34,197 bases of DNA, taken from an uncultured Eubacteriales bacterium (GTDB lineage Bacteria > Bacillota_I > Bacilli_A > RFN20 > CAG-288). Under the pieces are notes generated by a model. The model was not told where the DNA came from, did not search any database, and was given only the letters and a program-made list of their open reading frames with translations. Positions within the stretch are counted from its first letter, which is position 1. Every line of letters begins with the position of its first letter. Where the stretch lies: assembly GCA_900316035.1 (NCBI GenBank), contig ONBI01000014.1, positions 1 to 34,197 on the forward strand. The letters are read 5' to 3'. Of this stretch, positions 26,040 through 32,532 are shown piece after piece. Position numbers and translations under genes: made by a program.

Positions 26040-27590
26040 TCACGGATATAATTCGCTTGCATCGAGCCTGACACCGAAGCATTGGTCTGCAACCATGACG
26101 TCATAGACCAAGGTTCGACTGAGATTCAAAATGGTGGACCAGCCTAGGTTCGTAGTCGAACCCAGGAAAGAAATGGTTGGTTTGGGGCTGGATTCCCTGA
26201 AGTTGTAGCAGATATCGATGTCTCCGTCGTCCTTGATGACAATGGATCTAACGAGAAGGTCAATCAGCATTTTCTTCTCTTTGTCGGTCTCGGGAATCAC
26301 GTTCCGGCACTTGGAGAGGAGAAGCTTGATGTCCTCGATGTCCATCACGGGATTCTTGCATTTCTCCTCGTCCAGCTCGTGTTCGAGTTCCGTCCTCCGG
26401 TCCATCAGCTCGTTGTAGCGGGCCTTGATGTCTATCGGACTGAGACCTGCCTCGATGGCCTTCATGAGGTTGTCCATCTTCCGAGAGGTATCCTCGATGG
26501 ACTTCTCCAGCTCCTTCTGGAGGGGGCTCTGGCTCATCTGGTATTTCTGTATCTCCGTGGCAAGTCGGTCGATGTTCGCTTCCCTTTCCAAGAACTCCAA
26601 GGCACGGAAGCAGACGTAGCCCTCAAGGGCCTCCTTGCGTATCGGCTTCAGCTGACACGCTTGGGCCTTGTGCTTGGCCTTGCTGCATTTGTAGTAGCGG
26701 TAGACCTTCCCGCGCCTAGACGTCCCGCTCTCGCCGACGACAAGGGACCCGCATTCCCCGCAGAAGATCTTTCCCGAGAGAAGGAACTCGTCATCGGAGC
26801 GAAAACTCTGGGCCTTCCGATGGTGGGACTTCAGCCTCTCTTGGACCTTGTCGAAGATCCCCTTGTCCACGATGACGGGAAGGCAGTTGCTGGAGACCTC
26901 GCCCCAATGGTATTCGCCGATGTACTTCCGGTTGGAGAGCATGCGATATAGCGTGGCGTGCTTGAACGGCTCGCCCTTGCGGTCGAATAGTCCTTTCTTC
27001 TTGAGGAGCTTGACCAAGGCGTTTATGGTCATGTCCTCGCTTGCGTACGTGTCGAAGATGTAGCGGACCGTCTTCGCTTCGTCCTCGTTTACTTCCCACG
27101 TATATTTCCCGGTGCGCTTGAAACCGAACGGAATGGCCCCTCCGTTAATCTTGCCTTCGAGGACGTTCTCCTTCTCGCCTCGTTTCATCTTGACCTTCAT
27201 CTCGGCGATGTAATACTCGTTGTAGCCGTCGTTCATAGCCTCGAAGAGGATTCCGGCAGGGCCCTCGATGTTCGGCTCCGTGGCCGAGAGGAGCTTGACG
27301 TTGTTCTCCTTCAAAATGTCGCGGTAGGCCATGGCCTGTCTTCGGTTTCTGGAGAATCTATCGCTCTTCCAGACGATGACCACGTCGAACCTGTCGAGAT
27401 AGGAATCCGAAATCATCCTCTGGAAAGCGGGGCGTTGGTCGGTCGTGGCCGAACACGCCCTGTCGATGTACTCGTTGATGACGTCTATCCCCTGGCTCTT
27501 GGCGAACTGCCTGCACTCTCTGAGCTGGCCTTCGATAGACTCTTCCCTCTGCTTGTCGCACGAATAGCGTGCGTAAATGACACCGCGCAT
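26040..27590 (-). CDS. Large serine recombinase (site-specific integrase) ending across its own att site
   Basis: A 516-residue large serine recombinase: catalytic Ser10 in ARYSCDK, DRFSRN (77-82), a recombinase domain (VNEDEAKTVRYIF, TLYRMLSNRKYIGEY), a zinc ribbon with CGECG and a later C...C pair, and a Glu/Lys coiled coil at about 365-430. AAGGGAGG precedes ATG 27590. Codons for S485-T486-I487 lie on the att core of site B (26131-26138), so residues 488-516 are encoded by DNA beyond the crossover. The same core at the other end of the element continues in frame into a different but similar 35-residue tail (30593-30697). Body DNA looks more GC-rich than its surroundings, a sign of transfer. 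Confidence 0.92.
   Translation of the reverse strand: MRGVIYARYSCDKQREESIEGQLRECRQFAKSQGIDVINEYIDRACSATTDQRPAFQRMISDSYLDRFDVVIVWKSDRFSRNRRQAMAYRDILKENNVKLLSATEPNIEGPAGILFEAMNDGYNEYYIAEMKVKMKRGEKENVLEGKINGGAIPFGFKRTGKYTWEVNEDEAKTVRYIFDTYASEDMTINALVKLLKKKGLFDRKGEPFKHATLYRMLSNRKYIGEYHWGEVSSNCLPVIVDKGIFDKVQERLKSHHRKAQSFRSDDEFLLSGKIFCGECGSLVVGESGTSRRGKVYRYYKCSKAKHKAQACQLKPIRKEALEGYVCFRALEFLEREANIDRLATEIQKYQMSQSPLQKELEKSIEDTSRKMDNLMKAIEAGLSPIDIKARYNELMDRRTELEHELDEEKCKNPVMDIEDIKLLLSKCRNVIPETDKEKKMLIDLLVRSIVIKDDGDIDICYNFRESSPKPTISFLGSTTNLGWSTILNLSRTLVYDVMVADQCFGVRLDASELYP
26112..26162. other. Middle attachment-like site (att B), inside the recombinase frame
   Basis: GGTTCGACT (26112-26120) and AGTCGAACC (26154-26162) form a perfect 9-bp inverted pair around the core ATGGTGGA (26131-26138); the total of 51 bp suits a serine integrase site. 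A further GGTTCG-TAGT-CGAACC hairpin forms its right arm (26147-26162). The left half resembles site A; the right half is recombinase coding sequence. Confidence 0.7.
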
Positions 27591-27822
27591 GTGACATTAC
27601 CTCCCTTCTTGATGCGGGAGGCTTTGTTTCCTTACGTGCCTCCATGCGTAAGATTCCGAGGTCATGCCCCACAGCGTTTTATTTACTTGGTCGCTCACCC
27701 AAAGTCGTATCGTCGTCCCTTCTCTTCCCGTCATGTGGGTTTCCCACTGCCGAATCCCGTTCGGAGGGGAGGTGGCGCAAAATGAGCCACCTCCTTATCC
27801 TGTTTCATGGTTTGAGGTTAAA
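27591..27822 (-). other. Non-coding gap between restriction enzyme and recombinase, with two hairpins
   Basis: No gene is supported in this 232-nt gap. CCTCCC (27600-27605) pairs with GGGAGG (27616-27621); on the minus strand the first of these is the recombinase ribosome binding site, so the hairpin would hide it. Further up, a 9-bp stem GGAGGTGGC/GCCACCTCC (27768-27776 with 27786-27794) follows the endonuclease stop by about 28 nt without a T-run, so it is a weak terminator or an mRNA-processing hairpin. Confidence 0.55.
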
Positions 27823-28977
27823 TCATTCTTTCTCGGTCTCTTTGACATATGAGATGAATCGGTCGAGAGACCATATCTTCTCCTGCCATTCTGAGGGATA
27901 ATCCGAGATGTACTTCTTCGGTACAACGAGGGTTAGCTTCTCATAATCCATTTCTGCCAGCTGAGTTGCTGACACACCTTGTTGCAGGGTGCAAAGGAAT
28001 TTCCTTTTATCGCGCACTCTGTTGGCTTCGTTCAGCACTTGTCTCCATCTATCCTTGCAGGTCGTCTTAGCCCCGAGAGCTATGATTTTGTCTGAGTCGA
28101 AGTGCGGGTCATGGTAAGCAGCACTTGATGGGAACATAAAGTCTGATGTCTTATTTTCCTCTGTAACCACTTGAGTATCAAAGCGTAGATTTTCACTTCT
28201 AAAAATTTGTTCAAGATGGTTCTCGAGGCTTTTACCAGCCCTGCTCTTTCTACGATTCATCAGTTGGGCGGCAAGGGCTTCAAAATCATCCACCGAATGG
28301 AAGCCTGCAAGAATTTTCGGCTTGTAGATTTTCTCCTCGATTGCGCGATATAACTTGTACTCAGTATCGAAGAGAGCCAAGACCTCCTCATCGGGATCAT
28401 GCATCCGAGGATTCGTCTTCTTGACTAGTTCCCATGCTTTTTCCGACATAGTTTTTGCTGAAGGAAAGTCAGTGTAATCAGAAACGAACGCAAGAAGTTC
28501 GTCGAAGGTCATTTTCTTGGGATGGTCTTTCAACAAAATCAAGTCATTGGTTTCCGTTGGGGAAATTCCAAGGGAGTTGAGAAAGTCCTGTATGTCTTCA
28601 TCATCGTCGAAAAGGAAAGCGGAGTAAGACCCGTCCTGTCCCTCCACGAGAACAAAGAGAGAGCCAATATATTCGGGTTTTAAATAGGGAAAGCCTCTAC
28701 CGAATCTCGTGATACGATACTCATTCCTAGTCCCTTGGCCGTAGTAGATGAAACGATTACTTGTCGTAGTACCGTCCATCCACTTAATTTCCACGAATTT
28801 GTCTTTATTTGTTCCACGAACCCCAGGCTCGTCAAAGAGGATAGGAACCGCTGGCTTAGAAACGTAGATACCGCTTTGGTGAGCCCCTGTCTTACCTGTA
28901 TCGTTGGCAGAAAGAAACTTGCAGTATGAGCATTTGCCGTTTTGGACGGCCTCAACCGCATCTATGACATAGCTCAT
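27823..28977 (-). CDS. Type II restriction endonuclease, EcoRII-like
   Basis: A 384-residue protein close to the length of EcoRII (about 400). The C-terminal catalytic half carries [14 protein letters not shown] (about 247-259) and the EcoRII-type active-site block [10 protein letters not shown] with K304 and K308. Residues 1-180 would be the effector-binding domain that makes EcoRII depend on two sites; this half matches less clearly. The start overlaps the methyltransferase stop (ATGA), a classic coupled arrangement. With a Dcm-like partner the expected target is CCWGG, cut before the first C; this is inferred from family, not shown. Confidence 0.85.
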   Translation of the reverse strand: MSYVIDAVEAVQNGKCSYCKFLSANDTGKTGAHQSGIYVSKPAVPILFDEPGVRGTNKDKFVEIKWMDGTTTSNRFIYYGQGTRNEYRITRFGRGFPYLKPEYIGSLFVLVEGQDGSYSAFLFDDDEDIQDFLNSLGISPTETNDLILLKDHPKKMTFDELLAFVSDYTDFPSAKTMSEKAWELVKKTNPRMHDPDEEVLALFDTEYKLYRAIEEKIYKPKILAGFHSVDDFEALAAQLMNRRKSRAGKSLENHLEQIFRSENLRFDTQVVTEENKTSDFMFPSSAAYHDPHFDSDKIIALGAKTTCKDRWRQVLNEANRVRDKRKFLCTLQQGVSATQLAEMDYEKLTLVVPKKYISDYPSEWQEKIWSLDRFISYVKETEKE

Positions 28978-30128
28978 TTCGAAGATGCCTTCTTTCCGTT
29001 AGAGGCTTTGTCAAGCGAAGCCATCTTCTTGTAGACAAGGTGGGCCACATTCTCAATCATGGGAACTACGACAGAATTGCCAAATTGCCTGTAAGCCTGA
29101 GTGTCCGATACGACAATCTTAAAATCATCGGGGAAACCCTGAAGCCTAGCACATTCTCTAGGTGTTAGACGTCTTGGATTCTTGCCTTCTTGAGCAATGA
29201 GGATTTCGGATCCATCTTTGTAGTAGCGAGCACTTAGCGTACGAGTAACTCCGTCGGGGTTGGCGATGCCGAACCCGAAACCATTGCCTTTAGCTCTTTG
29301 CTTCACGGCATATGCTTGCAAGTAAGCCCACAGATGGTCGGTAAGGGTATATTTCTCGTCAACGTCAGCATCCAAGATATCAGACACTTTGGGCTTTGGA
29401 ACGACAGGGGTCATGTTAAAATCAAATGTCACATCCTTCCCATATCGTCTTCGGTCGAATCCGACAATGATGATTCTCTCACGATGTTGTGGGACGTAAC
29501 CCTGCCCGTCGAGAACTTTATAGAAAATGTCATAGTCCAACTCGTTTAGCGACTCGGTAATAACTTTAAAAGTGCGTCCTTTGTCATGGGATTGAAGGTT
29601 CTTAACATTCTCGAGCATAAAAGCCTTGGGACGTTTAGCCTTCAATATTCTGCAAACATCGAAGAAGAGAGTGCCTTGGGTTTTATCGGCAAAGCCAGTC
29701 GCCCTGCCCAAAGAATTCTTCTTAGACACACCAGCGATAGAGAATGGCTGGCATGGGAAACCTGCCACCAAAATGTCGTGATCAGGTATAGTGTTCTCAT
29801 CGACCTTCGTAATGTCGCCATCTGGGGTTTCGCCGAAATTAGCTTTGTAGGTAACTTGGCAATATTTGTTCCATTCGTTCGAATAGACACATCTACCTCC
29901 AGCACGTTCGTAGGCAATTCGCATACCTCCAATGCCCGCAAAAAGGTCTATAAAAGTGAATTTTGAGCGTTTGCGGCTCTGCGATGGCTTTGTCTTCTCC
30001 AGCTTGTCGGAAAGAATGCCGACAACGGCTTCTTGAAGGCTTTTGCCCTGCTTCTCAGAATAGTCATTCAGAATATGATACAACTCATCGCCGACACGAA
30101 TATGAATTTGATTATTTTTACTAGGCAT
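28974..30128 (-). CDS. DNA cytosine-5 methyltransferase, Dcm/M.EcoRII-like, with N-terminal ribbon-helix-helix domain
   Basis: A 384-residue C5 methyltransferase with motif I FAGIGG (63-68), motif IV PCQPFS with nucleophile C126, motif VI ENV (173-175), motif VIII QHRERI (214-219), and a target region and motifs IX-X nearly as in Dcm ([34 protein letters not shown]). It protects the host DNA from the coupled endonuclease. Residues about 7-45 ([13 protein letters not shown], then [12 protein letters not shown]) look like a ribbon-helix-helix DNA-binding domain, which could repress its own promoter through the palindrome at 30160-30182. ATG 30128 is preferred, although its SD (GGGAG) is 18 nt away; a TTG at 30155 is an alternative start. 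Confidence 0.9.
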   Translation of the reverse strand: MPSKNNQIHIRVGDELYHILNDYSEKQGKSLQEAVVGILSDKLEKTKPSQSRKRSKFTFIDLFAGIGGMRIAYERAGGRCVYSNEWNKYCQVTYKANFGETPDGDITKVDENTIPDHDILVAGFPCQPFSIAGVSKKNSLGRATGFADKTQGTLFFDVCRILKAKRPKAFMLENVKNLQSHDKGRTFKVITESLNELDYDIFYKVLDGQGYVPQHRERIIIVGFDRRRYGKDVTFDFNMTPVVPKPKVSDILDADVDEKYTLTDHLWAYLQAYAVKQRAKGNGFGFGIANPDGVTRTLSARYYKDGSEILIAQEGKNPRRLTPRECARLQGFPDDFKIVVSDTQAYRQFGNSVVVPMIENVAHLVYKKMASLDKASNGKKASSK

Positions 30129-30159
30129 TTTTATATACCAACTTTCTCCCAGCAATATT

Positions 30160-30182
30160 ATTTCATGTGTGCATCATGAAAT
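30160..30182. promoter_or_regulatory. Palindrome upstream of the methyltransferase (candidate operator)
   Basis: ATTTCATG (30160-30167) and CATGAAAT (30175-30182) form a perfect 8-bp inverted repeat with a 7-nt spacer, 32 nt upstream of the methyltransferase ATG. It is a plausible autoregulatory site for the ribbon-helix-helix domain; binding is inference. Confidence 0.5.
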
Positions 30183-30232
30183 CAATGAAAGAAGCAAAGA
30201 ATCTAAGAATGCTGGCCTTGAAATTATCGCGT

Positions 30233-30445
30233 TCAGCATTTGAAATCGACAAGCCCAATGTGAATTTTCAGCCCATTGGTTTCAGCTTGAAAGCAGTCGC
30301 TCTGCGGATCAAGTCTAGCCTCCGTTCTTTTGGACAGGTTGGAAAAGGCTTCCCTCACCGCTCGCTCGAAGATCATAGCCAAAATATGATAGGCATCTGA
30401 ACCCATTTCCGCCTCGCCATTCTTGAATCTTGTTTCTACGTTCAC
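30233..30445 (-). CDS. Small protein of unknown function in the island
   Basis: A 70-residue frame starting at GTG 30445 with GAGGGGG 6 nt upstream. The composition is protein-like: an amphipathic helix-prone segment AYHILAMIFERAVREAFSNL at about 18-37 and a short C-terminal strand region. I do not recognise it. It is the first gene on the minus strand before the methyltransferase, in the place where controller proteins of restriction systems are often found, but it shows no clear helix-turn-helix. It could be a recombination accessory factor. Confidence 0.45.
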   Translation of the reverse strand: MNVETRFKNGEAEMGSDAYHILAMIFERAVREAFSNLSKRTEARLDPQSDCFQAETNGLKIHIGLVDFKC

Positions 30446-30476
30446 TATTGCACCCCCTCATTAAAAAGGCATTTCA

Positions 30477-30499
30477 AGGGGTAAAACTTAGCTACCCCT
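30477..30499. other. Hairpin upstream of the small island ORF
   Basis: AGGGGTA (30477-30483) pairs with TACCCCT (30493-30499), without a T-run. Nearby CTATTGCACCC occurs twice in direct orientation (30445-30455 and 30578-30588), the second inside the terminator. The rest of 30500-30570 shows nothing clear. Confidence 0.4.
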
Positions 30500-30570
30500 C
30501 ACTTAATACCTTACGAGAAAGGGAAAATACGCCGTTTTTTCTTTGAACAAAATTATTTTTGCAAAGAAAA

Positions 30571-30592
30571 GAGCGGGCTATTGCACCCGCTC
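30571..30592. terminator. Bidirectional terminator after the recombinase tail, now serving ssrA
   Basis: GAGCGGG (30571-30577) pairs with CCCGCTC (30586-30592). On the minus strand it is followed by TTTTCTTTG and directly abuts the stop codon of the recombinase tail; on the plus strand by ATTTCTTTTT. Transcription leaving ssrA reaches this hairpin first. Confidence 0.75.
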
Positions 30593-30707
30593 ATTTCTTT
30601 TTATGGCCTTTGCCAAGTAAGTCCCTGGCATCCAGCGTTATCCCGAACCCTCCGTCGAAGAGGAAGACCTCTTTAACGAGGGTTCGACTACGGTCTAAGA
30701 TGGTGGA
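30591..30707 (-). other. Detached recombinase C-terminal tail
   Basis: From the att core at 30700-30707 the minus strand reads S-T-I, then a 35-residue tail beginning LDRSRTLVKEV and ending GHKKK before TGA at 30591-30593. The current recombinase end also reads S-T-I and then LNLSRTLVYDV to its own stop. The two tails share 14 of the first 27 tail positions, including SRTLV, FG and LDA. In a circular form of the element this tail would be joined to the recombinase body, giving 522 residues. A hairpin CGAACCCTC/GAGGGTTCG with an inner AAGAGG/CCTCTT stem (30644-30686) lies within it. Confidence 0.7.
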
Positions 30708-30726
30708 GATGACGGGAGTCGAACCC
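30680..30726. other. Right attachment site (att C) at the ssrA 3' end
   Basis: GGGTTCGACT (30680-30689) and AGTCGAACCC (30717-30726) form a perfect 10-bp inverted pair around the core ATGGTGGA (30700-30707), 47 bp in all. The right half is the T-arm and acceptor 3' strand of the tmRNA; the left half is element DNA. Confidence 0.75.
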
Positions 30727-31095
30727 GCGTCCAAACAGGAATCTCTAATGGGGAACCACAGTTTCTTCGGCGTCAGGTTAGGAGAAGAGAGGACACCGAC
30801 GAAGCTCTTCTTCTCCGATCCTTCCTTGTGTCACCTGATCTAGGAAAGGAAGCTAGACCAGGAAGCCTATTCGAAAAAATCAGAAGAACCGAAGAGGCAA
30901 GCTCTCCTCTGATTGTGCAAGGGAACTCAGTGGTTCCCGAAGTGCGTGACTAGTGAAAACTAGGCAGCGCAGGCCATCATGGCCGGAGCACGGAACATAA
31001 CAGGTTTATCGGCACTTGTAGTTGTGTCGGTCGATAAGGAGACCATCCCACTGCCCCCAGAAGTCGTTCCTGCCTGTCGAAACCGGAACATCCCC
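30701..31095 (-). ncRNA. ssrA: tmRNA
   Basis: A 395-nt tmRNA for ribosome rescue and proteolysis tagging. The 5' end GGGGATGTTCCGG (31095 downward) pairs as a 7-bp acceptor stem with CATCTCC next to the encoded ACCA (30701-30704), and the T-arm reads GCGGGTTCGACTCCCG. A tag frame from GCC 31011-31013 to TAG 30960-30962 encodes ADKPVMFRAPAMMACAA, ending in two alanines as expected though preceded by Cys instead of Leu. The resume codon is inferred. Its own promoter is at 31106-31133. The 3' end is the insertion site of the island. Confidence 0.95.
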
Positions 31096-31099
31096 AGGT

Positions 31100-31133
31100 G
31101 GTCTTATTATAAGACCTTACGAGACTTTTTCAA
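31100..31133 (-). promoter_or_regulatory. ssrA promoter with palindromic -10 region
   Basis: On the minus strand TTGAAA (31128-31133) and a perfect TATAAT (31106-31111) are 16 nt apart, just upstream of the mature tmRNA 5' end. The -10 box is the centre of a perfect inverted repeat GGTCTTAT-T-ATAAGACC (31100-31116). Confidence 0.8.
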
Positions 31134-31139
31134 GGAGAG

Positions 31140-31166
31140 AAAAAGAGGAGCTTTCAAGGCTCCTCT
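31140..31166 (-). terminator. Terminator of the M50-like membrane protein gene
   Basis: On the minus strand AGAGGAGC pairs with GCTCCTCT (31144-31151 with 31159-31166), followed by TTTTTC. It separates the gene at 31175-32473 from the ssrA promoter. Confidence 0.85.
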
Positions 31167-31174
31167 CTATGATT

Positions 31175-32473
31175 CTACTCTTCTTCGTCCTCGTCTTTAT
31201 TCTCTTCTACCGACTTTTTTCCCGCTTTCGGAAGAACCTCTTTTGTTTCTGAGACAGCTCCTTTTTCCGGGATACTCAGTTCGCTCGGGAAAGTGATATT
31301 CGGATTCTTCTTGGCTTTCTCAAGAGCAGTTTTCGAAAGTTCGATTTCTTTCGAAACACGGTGAGAAAGTGTGGCATAGGATTCTTCGTTCTTCTTCATC
31401 GAAGCAAGCAGATTCTTCAGCGATTCTAAGTCGTTACGGATATAGGAATCGACCAAGATGACAGTGCGGTAATTGGAGAAGAGAGGAGCTTTGACTAAGA
31501 CCTTACGGTCATCGGACTTCATCTGGAAGAAGGCTTTCGAAGCACCTTCGGCATCATCGATCAGGTACTTGAGATAAACCATCTCGGAATCGGCCAGATA
31601 ATTTTCTTCTTCAATGAAGTATTTTCCGTAATACTTCATCTGGGAAAGATCTTCAAAAGCTTTCTGAAGACGGGAAGCATAGAGATCATCGAGATAGACC
31701 GCATAGATGACATGGGCTTTATAGAAGGAATCGTAATCTTCATACGTCTTGACAAGATAATCTTCTCCGGCGAGTTCTCTTCTGCGGTTGATGGAGAAGA
31801 CATTGAAGGCTTCCTGATCTTCTTTCTTTGAGGTGACAAGAAGATTGAACATATCGGTCGGATAATCCTGACGGAAAGGAAGAAGTTCATATAAAGGAGT
31901 GATGAAGCCATATAACATCGCAAAGAGAAGATAGTAAGCGGCGTTCGTCGAAGTACCGATCGGTTTCTGGAAACCTAAGACAAAATAGATGATGACGGAG
32001 ACGGCAACAATAATAGCTTCGGCAATATAACCACCGAAGAAGATGGGGCGCGGATTCTTAGAGGTGTCATCGTTCTTCGGAGCAAACTTCATCGCAACAT
32101 CTAAGAACTTATCAATATGGAAGGAGACCAGAGTCTTACTCGGATTCGAGCAGTTGAAGACAATACCTAAGAATTCAAGATAGATGACTCTATATCCTGC
32201 AATCGCTGCAAAGATGACTTTCCCGAGATTGTAAAGAATGCAAGTAACGACAATACCGACAAGCATCGCGACGAGGAAATAAGAGTATTGCGAGATACCG
32301 GCGGTCAGAACACCAGCGGTAAAGGTAGCGCGCTGAGCAAAATAGATACCGATCAGGTAACCGAGATAAACCAGCATCAACGGCCAGGAAGCATTGTGAT
32401 CTAAAAGAGAAGTCTTCGCTAAAACACCCTCTTTGGGCTTAGTCTGCGGATTCGTTTCTTGATTTTCTGCCAT
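31175..32473 (-). CDS. Membrane protein resembling a site-2 protease (M50) without its metal site
   Basis: A 432-residue protein with about five TM segments in its first 200 residues and a long cytoplasmic, Glu/Lys-rich C-terminal half. Segment 79-106 reads like the M50 motif helix (LHExGHxxxAxxxGxxV), but as LYNLGKVIFAAIAGYRV: both His and the Glu of HExxH are replaced (Y81, N82, K85). ELLPFRQDYPTDMFN (196-210) resembles the second M50 motif N-x-x-P-x-x-P-x-D-G, with P205 and D207 kept. A catalytically dead S2P relative is my best reading; unrelated membrane protein is the alternative. The C-terminal half may be scaffolding. AAAGGAAA precedes the ATG inside the palindrome AGGAAATTTCCT, and a TATAAT lies at 32519-32524. 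Confidence 0.6.
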   Translation of the reverse strand: MAENQETNPQTKPKEGVLAKTSLLDHNASWPLMLVYLGYLIGIYFAQRATFTAGVLTAGISQYSYFLVAMLVGIVVTCILYNLGKVIFAAIAGYRVIYLEFLGIVFNCSNPSKTLVSFHIDKFLDVAMKFAPKNDDTSKNPRPIFFGGYIAEAIIVAVSVIIYFVLGFQKPIGTSTNAAYYLLFAMLYGFITPLYELLPFRQDYPTDMFNLLVTSKKEDQEAFNVFSINRRRELAGEDYLVKTYEDYDSFYKAHVIYAVYLDDLYASRLQKAFEDLSQMKYYGKYFIEEENYLADSEMVYLKYLIDDAEGASKAFFQMKSDDRKVLVKAPLFSNYRTVILVDSYIRNDLESLKNLLASMKKNEESYATLSHRVSKEIELSKTALEKAKKNPNITFPSELSIPEKGAVSETKEVLPKAGKKSVEENKDEDEEE

Positions 32474-32532
32474 GAGGAAATTTCCTTTCTGATGATAGAT
32501 AGCACACGACTAAAAATAATTATACTCTAGTT

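Larger units (their letters stand above)
24476..26138. mobile_element. Left, probably decayed, element of a tandem insertion in ssrA
   Basis: The segment between cores A and B (1655 bp) carries the AlbA_2/winged-helix gene and, at its right end, a 29-codon recombinase tail (26040-26129) followed by a hairpin and TTTTTTCTTTGC. The second element has the same order at its right end: tail, stop, hairpin, TTTTCTTTGC. This marks it as a relative that has lost its own recombinase body. The bases right of core A are tmRNA-like instead of recombinase-coding, so a deletion or an older event must be assumed. This history is inference. Confidence 0.45.
26131..30707. mobile_element. 4.57-kb integrative element carrying a restriction-modification system
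   Basis: The element lies between identical ATGGTGGA cores at 26131-26138 and 30700-30707, the latter at the CCA end of ssrA. All its genes are on the minus strand: small ORF, C5 methyltransferase, EcoRII-like endonuclease, serine recombinase. The right end holds the alternate recombinase tail with its own stop and terminator. There is no transfer or replication gene, so it is a mobilisable or recombinase-only island. The ssrA 3' end stays intact, as is usual for tmRNA-integrating elements. Confidence 0.75.

Noticed and set aside
26379..26951. Plus-strand 190-codon frame opposite the recombinase
   Set aside because: It lies wholly antisense to a clear serine recombinase in GC-richer DNA, has no convincing start and no family features.
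27435..27785. Plus-strand 116-codon frame
   Set aside because: Overlaps the recombinase N-terminus on the other strand; the composition is not protein-like and there is no ribosome binding site.
30979..31296. Plus-strand 105-codon frame over ssrA
   Set aside because: Antisense to the tmRNA and its promoter, with no independent support.
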